In this document: piece by piece, positions 1 through 5,060 of the stretch
Numbering within the stretch: position 1 is the stretch's first letter
Layout: each line of letters begins with the position of its first letter
Assembly: GCA_039933785.1 (NCBI GenBank)
Contig: JBDTNL010000098.1
Span: forward strand, 1-10,951
Direction of reading: 5' to 3'
From: JBDTNL01 sp039933785
GTDB lineage: Bacteria > Acidobacteriota > Thermoanaerobaculia > Multivoradales > JAGPDF01
Length of the DNA: 10,951 bases
Program-made: the position numbers and the translations under genes
The notes under the pieces: model-generated
The model's database searches: none
What the model saw: the letters and a program-made list of their open reading frames with translations, nothing else
What the model was told of the DNA's origin: nothing

Positions 1-437
1 TTGTGATCCGCGACCAGGCGGTCTACCAGGGCATGCAGAAAGCCGACGTCGTCGATGTTCTCGCGCTTGGCCGCATACGGCCCCTTCACCTTGCAGTCGT
101 TCCAGTGGCCTTCATAGCCCTGGGGATACACGGCGATGAAACCCTGCCGATCCGCGAGCTCATCGAAGTCATACCCATAGGCCACGCGCGCCTGTTCACC
201 CGTACCCATCGACGAGTGCAGAGCGATGATCAGCGCCGGGGACGTCGCCGGCTTCGCGGGCACGTACGCCATCCAGGTCCGTGTGCGCCCACCATGCTCC
301 AACCCGCCGCGCTCGATCTTGCCGAAGAGCTCGGGTTTCGGCGGATAGGCATGCCGCGAGGCCCAAAACGCGAGACCCGCGAATGCCGCCGCGGCAAGCA
401 CGATCGACAATGACGCAATCTTCAGGAATCCACGCAT
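1..437 (-). CDS. PHB depolymerase/LpqC-type esterase, 3' end cut off by window edge
   Basis: The first 145 codons are visible; the gene reads leftward and leaves the window without a stop. The ATG at 437-435 follows the previous gene's stop by 8 nt and has an SD-like GAGAGG just upstream. Residues 5-24 are a hydrophobic stretch (KIASLSIVLAAAAFAGLAFW), a signal peptide or N-terminal anchor, so the enzyme should act outside the cytoplasmic membrane. The rest matches the start of the alpha/beta-hydrolase esterases related to poly(3-hydroxybutyrate) depolymerase and LpqC (COG3509, CE1-like): RTRTWMAYVP (51-60), the oxyanion-loop region LHSSMGTGEQ (73-82), a YPQG segment (104-107) and IDDVGFLHALVDRL (128-141), which in this family leads into the helix before the nucleophile. 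The GxSxG nucleophile, Asp and His lie beyond the edge, so activity cannot be judged. Family membership is fairly secure; the substrate is unknown. It is the last visible gene of a three-gene operon. Confidence 0.8.
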   Translation of the reverse strand, partial: MRGFLKIASLSIVLAAAAFAGLAFWASRHAYPPKPELFGKIERGGLEHGGRTRTWMAYVPAKPATSPALIIALHSSMGTGEQARVAYGYDFDELADRQGFIAVYPQGYEGHWNDCKVKGPYAAKRENIDDVGFLHALVDRLVADH

Positions 438-445
438 TCGTCCTC

Positions 446-1120
446 TCACGACGCGCCCCTGATCAGGAGCCAGAGCAGGAATACCACCTCGCCGGCGAGG
501 GCAGGGAAGGTGACGTTAGAAAGCATGTCCTCGTAGCGCGGCAACAGCAAGCCGGTGAAGCTCAGGGCCAGATAGGCGACACCGTTAATGCCCAGCCAAG
601 CGCCGAGGAAGCGGGGCAGGAAGCGCGATCTGTACACGAGGAGCGCCAAGGGGAGGAGCCAAAGACCCCAGAAGATTTCCGCGCCAACGATCTCCTGGTG
701 ATGCAGCCGAAGAAACAGCATGGCCAGGGCATCCCGTTGAGGCTTGTCGAACACAGACAGGAAATCTGGACCGCGAACGAGGATCAGGGCAGCCGCGTCG
801 TTCAGCACGTTGACGAAGTCGAGGGCGGCCGGCAGGAGCCCTCCCAGAATCACCATGAGCACGGCGAGGGTTCGATCCACTCCTTCGAACAGCCGGTAGA
901 GGGCCAGGGCGAGGAAGATGACGAGCGTTCCGCAGAACAGGTCGCTCGCCATGCCGAGACGAAAAAGCGTCTCGTGCGCCGCGATGTTGCTGGCCGTCGC
1001 GGTGGCGTTTCCAGCCACGAAAAGGGTGCTCGGGATGTACATCAGGCGCACGGGGCCGGCGATCGCGAGCAGCAGGTAGAGGAATCCTGCGACTCTGGCG
1101 TTCCTCCGGATCGAGGTCAT
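446..1120 (-). CDS. DUF4386 family integral membrane protein
   Basis: A 224-residue, very hydrophobic protein with about six predicted membrane helices (roughly 10-29, 58-78, 84-106, 148-163, 170-190 and 203-221). The start MTSIRRNARVAGFLYLLLAI, the central acidic/aromatic part with LHHQEIVGAEIFWGLWLLPL (139-158) and the cytoplasmic-loop motif SRFLPRFLGAWLGINGVAYL (165-184) are typical of DUF4386 proteins, which have no established biochemical role. It is translationally coupled to the upstream gene: its ATG overlaps that gene's TGA in an ATGA arrangement at 1117-1120. It is followed after 8 nt by the esterase gene. It should be co-transcribed from the divergent promoter region near 1530-1590 and is therefore a candidate target of the neighbouring response regulator. 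A transport or membrane-stress role would be a guess. Confidence 0.85.
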   Translation of the reverse strand: MTSIRRNARVAGFLYLLLAIAGPVRLMYIPSTLFVAGNATATASNIAAHETLFRLGMASDLFCGTLVIFLALALYRLFEGVDRTLAVLMVILGGLLPAALDFVNVLNDAAALILVRGPDFLSVFDKPQRDALAMLFLRLHHQEIVGAEIFWGLWLLPLALLVYRSRFLPRFLGAWLGINGVAYLALSFTGLLLPRYEDMLSNVTFPALAGEVVFLLWLLIRGAS

Positions 1121-1527
1121 GCGTTCGCCTGGGGAGCTCGCCCCCGTCGCAGACTCCAGAGGCCGCGCAGCGAGAGGATGACGGAGCAGATCGCGGTCCC
1201 GCCGAGCGCGAGGAGTGTCGCGGCGAAGAAGAAGGCTCGCACGGACCCGGCGCTCGCGCTGCCGGCAATGCCTGATCTCCCCAGCATGTGGATCACGGGG
1301 ACGCCCGAGATCAGGAACGACATCACGAGGATGACGACCTGCCCCGATCGCCGCTCGACCAGCGCCAGCGTTGCGTACAGCCAGAGGGCGAGGACGAAGA
1401 TCACCGTCAGGTTCGTGAGTCCCGCCGGGGACACCCCGCGGCTGATGTCATCCGCCAGATGAAGGATCCCGAAGAGGATGGTGAGCAGAGAGGTGATCGT
1501 GAGACTGAGGTTGTGAGCGCTTGCCAT
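1117..1527 (-). CDS. small four-helix membrane protein, unknown function
   Basis: A 136-residue protein with about four hydrophobic segments (roughly 8-25, 38-55, 64-83 and 97-122) and a basic C-terminus (LRRGRAPQANA). I do not recognise a named family; small proteins of this shape often sit beside DUF4386 genes. The ATG at 1527-1525 is the only sensible start, because the first helix begins within ten residues and no in-frame start lies nearby. There is no convincing Shine-Dalgarno sequence. Instead a TAGGTT -10-like hexamer ends six bases before the ATG, which suggests a leaderless or nearly leaderless message. Its stop overlaps the DUF4386 start by four bases, so the two are coupled. It is the first gene of the operon that diverges from the two-component system. 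Confidence 0.75.
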   Translation of the reverse strand: MASAHNLSLTITSLLTILFGILHLADDISRGVSPAGLTNLTVIFVLALWLYATLALVERRSGQVVILVMSFLISGVPVIHMLGRSGIAGSASAGSVRAFFFAATLLALGGTAICSVILSLRGLWSLRRGRAPQANA

Positions 1528-1533
1528 GTGGGG

Positions 1534-1539
1534 AACCTA
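1534..1539 (-). promoter_or_regulatory. candidate -10 element (TAGGTT) of the minus-strand operon
   Basis: Read on the minus strand, TAGGTT is followed by six bases (CCCCAC) and then the ATG of the small membrane protein, fitting the TANNNT-N6-ATG form of leaderless promoters. Eleven bases upstream ends a TTCAG-N6-TTCAG direct repeat that covers the expected -35 position; no sigma-70 -35 hexamer is visible there. That is how OmpR/PhoB-family activators replace a poor -35. The motif is seen; its function is inferred. Confidence 0.45.
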
Positions 1540-1550
1540 GTGCGGGCCCG

Positions 1551-1589
1551 CTGAATGGCCGCTGAACGGACCGTTCAGGTTCGGTTCAG
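1551..1589. promoter_or_regulatory. symmetric four-half-site operator, likely bound by the adjacent response regulator
   Basis: The centre is a perfect 8+1+8 palindrome, CTGAACGGACCGTTCAG (1562-1578, axis at 1570). Outer half-sites CTGAATGG (1551-1558) and CGGTTCAG (1582-1589) lie at mirror positions. Each side is thus a direct repeat of CTGAA, or TTCAG, with 11-bp spacing, and the two 19-base arms match at 14 of 19 positions by eye. OmpR/PhoB-family regulators bind head-to-tail half-sites of about 5-6 bases repeated every 10-11 bp. The element lies between the divergently transcribed regulator gene and the membrane/esterase operon, so one pair can serve each direction. The binding protein is inferred from position. 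Confidence 0.65.
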
Positions 1590-1639
1590 CTGGGCGCCGC
1601 GACGATTGGCCCTGGGGGGAGCCGCTTCGGGTTCGGTGG

Positions 1640-1645
1640 TCTAAT
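1640..1645 (+). promoter_or_regulatory. weak candidate -10 (TCTAAT) before the response regulator gene
   Basis: TCTAAT matches five of six positions of TATAAT and lies 14 bases before the regulator's ATG, but no -35 stands 17 bases upstream. A competing possibility is GACGAT at 1601-1606, which sits 11 bases downstream of the plus-strand TTCAG pair ending at 1589, mirroring the opposite promoter. The sequence does not decide between them. Confidence 0.25.
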
Positions 1646-1659
1646 GACGGCAATCGAGA

Positions 1660-2322
1660 ATGAGAGTCCTGATCGTCGAAGATGAGCCGCTGCTGGCCAG
1701 CCGGCTCGCGGCCACGCTCGGAGCGAACGGGTACGCAGTCGACGCAGCGCCGGACGCCGAGCGCGCCGACTTTCTCGTCAGCACTGAAGCCTACGACGCG
1801 GTCATTCTCGACCTTGGGCTACCGATCGTCGACGGTTTGACCCTGCTTCAACGTTGGCGCGCCGGCGGAATCTCGATACCGGTGCTGGTGCTCACTGCCC
1901 GGGGAAGCTGGAGCGAGAAAGTCCGCGGCATCGACGGCGGCGCCGACGATTACCTCACCAAGCCATTCCGGATGGAGGAGTTGCTGGCTAGGTTGCGCGC
2001 TCTGATCCGGCGAGCGAGCGGCCAGCTCGCGCCCGAGCTGCGCTGCGGCGCGGTAGCGTTGGACCCGAGGACGTCAGAGGTCACCCTCCATGACCAGCCG
2101 GTGAAGCTCACCAGCCACGAGCTTCGCGTGCTTTCGTACCTCATGCACCATCGCGGCCGCGTCGTCTCGCAGACCGAACTCGTCGAGCACATCTACGCTC
2201 AGACTTTCGATCGCGAGTCGAATACCGTCGAGGTGTTCATCGCGCGCCTGCGACGAAAGCTCGGCCCCTCGACGATCGAGACCGTGCGCGGGCTCGGATA
2301 TCGGATGCGCTCGGAATCATGA
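1660..2322 (+). CDS. OmpR-family (PhoP/QseB-like) response regulator
   Basis: A 220-residue two-domain DNA-binding response regulator of normal family length. The receiver domain (1-115) has the acidic pair E7/D8, the phospho-acceptor D51 (VILDLGLP), T79 in VLVLTARG and K101 in DDYLTKPF. The C-terminal winged-helix domain (about 123-218) has LTSHELRVLSYLMHHRGRVVS, then the recognition-helix segment SNTVEVFIARLRRKLG and the wing strand IETVRGLGYRMR. All residues needed for phosphorylation and DNA binding are present. The histidine kinase gene follows after 10 nt, so the pair forms one operon. The ATG has only a weak SD-like GAGA. Upstream lies a symmetric set of CTGAA/TTCAG half-sites at the 11-bp spacing this family uses. 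Autoregulation and control of the divergent membrane/esterase operon are inferred from that. The signal is unknown. Confidence 0.96.
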   Translation: MRVLIVEDEPLLASRLAATLGANGYAVDAAPDAERADFLVSTEAYDAVILDLGLPIVDGLTLLQRWRAGGISIPVLVLTARGSWSEKVRGIDGGADDYLTKPFRMEELLARLRALIRRASGQLAPELRCGAVALDPRTSEVTLHDQPVKLTSHELRVLSYLMHHRGRVVSQTELVEHIYAQTFDRESNTVEVFIARLRRKLGPSTIETVRGLGYRMRSES

Positions 2323-2332
2323 GAACGGAGTC

Positions 2333-3331
2333 GTGAAGGGCTCACTCCGCGTTCGGCTGTCGGTCGGAGCGCTGGTGTGGATGACGGCGGTGATCGCCGT
2401 GGTCACGGCGCTCTTGCTCAAGCTCACCCGCAACCATCCGGAGCTCGCGATTCACGGTCCGACGTACCACGTCGCACTGGGCGTCGCCGGCGGAGCCTTC
2501 ATCCTCGGGGGCCTGTTTCTTGTGCGCCGGGCTCTGGCACCGTTCCAGAGTCTTCACCAGGGTCTGTCGGCGGTGGGCGAGGGGCGCAGCCAGCGAGTCG
2601 GAGGCGAATTCCCGACCGAAGTCCAACCGCTGGTCGACGATCTGAATGCCCTGCTCGAGGATCGCGAGCGCGCGATCGCCCGAGCCCTCACCACGGCGGG
2701 AGATCTCGCGCACGGACTGAAAACGCCGCTCGCGGTGCTCGCGCTAGAGGCCGAACAGGCCGCCGCCGCGGGGCATGGCGATCTCGCGACGACGCTCGGT
2801 CAACAGGTCGAACGGATGCAGCGACAGATCGACTACCACCTGGCTCGGGCGCGTGCGACCGCATCCTCGGGTACGGCGGCGGGCCTGCAATGCTCTGTGC
2901 TGCCCTCCGTCGAAGGGCTGATCCGCACCATGCGGCGCCTGCACGCGGGACGCGACTTGAGGATCGACGCCGAGGTTTCGCCCGCGCACGAGATCCGGGG
3001 TCAAAGGGAAGACCTCGACGAGATGCTGGGGAATCTGCTCGACAACGCCTGCCAGTGGGCACGCTCACGAGTGGTCATTTCGTCGGCTCTCGCAGGCGAC
3101 CGCCTCTTCATCTCGGTGGATGACGACGGGCCGGGACTGGATCCGTCCATGCGGGCCGAGGTCCTGCAGCGAGGCGTGCGGGCCGATCAGAAGGTGCGGG
3201 GATCGGGGCTCGGTCTCGCGATCGTCAACGACCTCGCCGAGCTCTACGGTGGCACCGTTACGCTGGCGAGCTCGGCGCTCGGCGGAACGCGCGCCCGCCT
3301 CGAGCTTCCCGTCTTCACCGGCTTACGCTAA
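2333..3331 (+). CDS. PhoQ-like sensor histidine kinase with minimal periplasmic loop
   Basis: A 332-residue membrane histidine kinase, partner of the regulator 10 nt upstream. The GTG start is preceded by AACGGAG and puts the first helix right at the N-terminus; an ATG overlapping the upstream stop (2319) closes after five codons in another frame. Two membrane helices (about 9-31 and 47-64) flank only about 15 residues (RNHPELAIHGPTYH). A HAMP-like linker follows, then the H-box GDLAHGLKTPLAVL with phospho-acceptor H127 in the H-x-LKTPL form typical of PhoQ-like kinases, the N-box NLLDNACQW (N234, N238), the G1 box DDDGPG (263-268) and the G2 box GSGLGLAIV (290-298). It should autophosphorylate H127 and pass phosphate to D51 of the regulator. 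It lacks the roughly 130-residue sensor domain of PhoQ/QseC, so sensing is probably within the membrane, by the short His-rich loop or through a partner. Confidence 0.93.
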   Translation: MKGSLRVRLSVGALVWMTAVIAVVTALLLKLTRNHPELAIHGPTYHVALGVAGGAFILGGLFLVRRALAPFQSLHQGLSAVGEGRSQRVGGEFPTEVQPLVDDLNALLEDRERAIARALTTAGDLAHGLKTPLAVLALEAEQAAAAGHGDLATTLGQQVERMQRQIDYHLARARATASSGTAAGLQCSVLPSVEGLIRTMRRLHAGRDLRIDAEVSPAHEIRGQREDLDEMLGNLLDNACQWARSRVVISSALAGDRLFISVDDDGPGLDPSMRAEVLQRGVRADQKVRGSGLGLAIVNDLAELYGGTVTLASSALGGTRARLELPVFTGLR

Positions 3332-3377
3332 GGCCGCGATACACGCAGCAGTCCCCGCAGTCCGGATCCTTTCCCAC

Positions 3378-3383
3378 TAGACT
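3378..3383 (+). promoter_or_regulatory. candidate -10 element (TAGACT) of a leaderless promoter
   Basis: TAGACT is followed by exactly six bases (CCTTGA) and then the ATG of the cupredoxin-like gene, which has no Shine-Dalgarno sequence. This TANNNT-N6-ATG layout matches leaderless promoters known from Deinococcus and actinobacteria. It would make the gene independent of the two-component operon that ends 58 bp upstream. No clear -35 is visible. Confidence 0.4.
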
Positions 3384-3389
3384 CCTTGA

Positions 3390-4256
3390 ATGAAAGCGCG
3401 TGACGCCTTCTTCCTGTGCGCAGGCTTCATCCAGTTCGCCTTGATCGCTTCGGGAGCCGCCGCGCCCGCGGTGAAGGGAGCCGGCAAGCCGCTCGGCGCA
3501 AGCCCCTCGCCGCTTCAAATCATCGCGACCGACGCCGGACTCGAGGGGCCGGAGAGCATACCGGCAGGCTTGCGCCACATCATTTTCACCAATCGCGGCA
3601 GCGAGACTCACGAAGCGATGCTGGTGAAGCTTCCGCAAGGGATGGCCGCGGAGGCTTACGTTTCGGCTGTGCGCGGCGGGTCGCTATTTCCCGAGGGAGC
3701 GTCGGACTACTCCGGCGTGGGCCTCACCTCCCCGGGGGAAACCGCGGAGATCTGGACGCGGGTGGATCCCGGCAACTACGTCGTCATTTGCTGGAACGGC
3801 GATCACGCGAGGACCAGGCGAGCGCACTCGTTCACCGTTTCTGAGGACGCAGTCCACGATGACCCGCCGCCGACGGTGGATGTGGTCTTGAGAATGACCG
3901 ACTTTCGCTTCGAGTTCTCCCGCCCCTTGCGCCGAGGTAGTCAAGTGCTGCGGATAGACAACGCCGGACCCTCGATGCACGAAGCGGACTTCTTTCGTCT
4001 GCTCGATGGCAAAACGGTCAAAGACCTCGTCCAGTGGCTCGCTCACGATGGCACCGGCGAAAGGCCGGCAGTGGCGTTGGGCGGCGCGCTCGACAGCCAC
4101 GATCTAAAACGTCAGGTCTGGCTGCGGCGGTCGTTTACCCCTGGGCGCTACGTGGTCCATTGCGAGATGCCCTTGAGCCAAGCCGCGCAGGCAGGGACGC
4201 ACTACACGACACACGCGGAGCTCGGGATGGTGATGGGGTTCGAGATCGGCGAGTAA
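3390..4256 (+). CDS. exported tandem cupredoxin-like domain protein
   Basis: A 288-residue protein with an N-terminal signal peptide (hydrophobic 6-24, likely cleavage near ASGAAA|P), so periplasmic or secreted. Two homologous-looking beta-sandwich halves follow (about 40-150 and 160-288). Both have the pattern 'T/DNxGxxxHEA' (H74; H197), a loop of helix-forming residues, then 'F/WTRVDPGNYVVICW' (C134) or 'FTPGRYVVHCEMP' (C258). The second half ends with H275-AELG-M280, an H-x4-M spacing, so it has a possible type-1 copper ligand set H197/C258/H275/M280. The first half has C134 and H139 or H146 but no matching Met, so it may bind no metal. Cupredoxin-fold assignment is an inference from this pattern. 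Electron transfer or copper handling is possible but not shown. The ATG has no SD; a TAGACT -10 six bases upstream suggests a leaderless message. Confidence 0.72.
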   Translation: MKARDAFFLCAGFIQFALIASGAAAPAVKGAGKPLGASPSPLQIIATDAGLEGPESIPAGLRHIIFTNRGSETHEAMLVKLPQGMAAEAYVSAVRGGSLFPEGASDYSGVGLTSPGETAEIWTRVDPGNYVVICWNGDHARTRRAHSFTVSEDAVHDDPPPTVDVVLRMTDFRFEFSRPLRRGSQVLRIDNAGPSMHEADFFRLLDGKTVKDLVQWLAHDGTGERPAVALGGALDSHDLKRQVWLRRSFTPGRYVVHCEMPLSQAAQAGTHYTTHAELGMVMGFEIGE

Positions 4257-4304
4257 GTGCAGAACCGGGTGTATTGCGCCGCCGTTCGTTGCCGCAACGG
4301 CTGC

Positions 4305-4310
4305 TAGAGT
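4305..4310 (+). promoter_or_regulatory. candidate extended -10 (TGC-TAGAGT) before the 205-residue membrane protein
   Basis: TAGAGT preceded by TGC fits an extended -10 (TGn plus hexamer). It lies 36 bases before the ATG, giving a leader of about 30 nt that contains the strong SD at 4332-4339. No -35 stands out. It may give this gene its own transcript in the 90-bp gap after the cupredoxin-like gene. Confidence 0.35.
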
Positions 4311-4331
4311 CGCCCATCGCGCAAGAAGCTC

Positions 4332-4339
4332 GGGAGGAG
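4332..4339 (+). promoter_or_regulatory. strong ribosome binding site GGGAGGAG
   Basis: A near-consensus Shine-Dalgarno sequence, seven bases before the ATG at 4347, fixes that start. It contrasts with the SD-less starts at 1527, 3390 and 8082, showing that this genome uses both leadered and apparently leaderless initiation. Confidence 0.7.
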
Positions 4340-4346
4340 CAGAGTC

Positions 4347-4964
4347 ATGAAGTCCGGCGGTAGGTTGGTGCTCTGGTTGCTGGTGTTGGTACTCGGCTGG
4401 GCGACGGTGTGGCTGGCGATGGAGCGCAATGCGCGTCGCTGGACCGTGAAGCAAGAGGGCGACTTTCTGGTGGTATCCAAGGGCCGTCACTTCCTGCTCG
4501 GCGAGAGCCCAATCGCCGCTGATGCTTCGGCACTAGGCAAGCTCTATGGGCCGATCCAATTGCCCGCCGGCGTGACCGTGGCGGCCGCGGAATTCGACGA
4601 CCGGATGGCGCTCGATCAGGCGATCTTCGCCGCGTTGGAGCCCGGTAAGACGCTCTCCGCCGCGACCCTCGATCGCTTGACGCAGTTGCCCGGACTGACG
4701 GCTGCGCAGCTCGACCGTCTGGCCGCGCGGCGCGGGGATCTCGCCTTCAGCGAGGCGCAAGTCGACCTGCGCGAGGCGACCCGACTGGTGCACGAGGCGT
4801 GGCAGAAGCTTCGCGTCGTCGAGTCCGGCAAGGACGAACGCGCACTCGGAGCCAGCGCGATGGCGGCCACCCTCGCCAACGTGGTGCCCGTTCTCGATGA
4901 GCTGGTCAAGGCGCCCGCCCCGGCGTCAGCGGACTCGGTATCGCCGGTGCCGCCGGCGAATTAG
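4347..4964 (+). CDS. single-pass membrane protein of unknown function
   Basis: A 205-residue protein that I do not recognise. The start has an excellent ribosome binding site. Residues 6-24 (RLVLWLLVLVLGWATVWLA) form one membrane anchor or uncleaved signal, followed by a positive/tryptophan patch (ERNARRW, 26-32). Residues 33-75 look like a small beta-rich segment (VKQEGDFLVVSKGRHFLLGE). From about 85 to 190 the protein is alpha-helical and charged, with a short repeat-like pair LSAATLDRLTQLPGLTAAQLDRLAARR (residues about 103-129) and a further helix around VDLREATRLVHEAWQKLRVVES. The tail is Pro/Ala/Ser-rich (PAPASADSVSPVPPAN). Most of it should be exposed on the outer side of the membrane. 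It sits 96 bp before the TonB-dependent receptor on the same strand, but each gene has its own possible promoter, so a shared function is not implied. Coding status is supported by the start signal and amino-acid composition. Confidence 0.7.
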   Translation: MKSGGRLVLWLLVLVLGWATVWLAMERNARRWTVKQEGDFLVVSKGRHFLLGESPIAADASALGKLYGPIQLPAGVTVAAAEFDDRMALDQAIFAALEPGKTLSAATLDRLTQLPGLTAAQLDRLAARRGDLAFSEAQVDLREATRLVHEAWQKLRVVESGKDERALGASAMAATLANVVPVLDELVKAPAPASADSVSPVPPAN

Positions 4965-5019
4965 CCGCCCGCAACCCGTATCCGCGAGCGAGTGACCAAA
5001 ACGCTCCGCGGACGCCGCC

Positions 5020-5028
5020 TGCTATGTA
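5020..5028 (+). promoter_or_regulatory. candidate extended -10 (TGC-TATGTA) of the receptor gene
   Basis: TATGTA preceded by TGC resembles an extended -10 and lies 32 bases before the TTG start, leaving a leader of about 25 nt that carries the strong SD at 5049-5056. It falls downstream of the alternative GTG at 4992, which would not be in the message if this promoter is used. No good -35 at 17-bp spacing is seen. Confidence 0.3.
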
Positions 5029-5048
5029 ACACTCTCGACGCTTCGCCC

Positions 5049-5056
5049 GGAGGGGG
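5049..5056 (+). promoter_or_regulatory. ribosome binding site GGAGGGGG that selects the TTG start
   Basis: The GGAGG core ends seven bases before TTG at 5061. Starting there gives MRRIICLALLSLAVAAGVAL, a clean signal peptide. The in-frame GTG at 4992 would add 23 residues with no SD and would bury the signal peptide inside the chain. Confidence 0.8.
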
Positions 5057-5060
5057 TCCC

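Noticed and set aside
3..413. A 136-codon plus-strand frame at the left edge
   Set aside because: It is antisense to the esterase, whose minus-strand reading gives a signal peptide and family motifs.
281..1462. A 393-codon open frame on the plus strand opposite the DUF4386 and small membrane genes
   Set aside because: It is a GC-driven shadow: its product is low-complexity and charged, has no SD, and the minus-strand products are coherent membrane proteins with coupled starts.
4281..4301. Inverted repeat GCCGTT/AACGGC after the cupredoxin-like gene as a terminator
   Set aside because: The stem is six pairs with a nine-base loop (or five with a three-base loop) and no T-run follows, so it is too weak to call.
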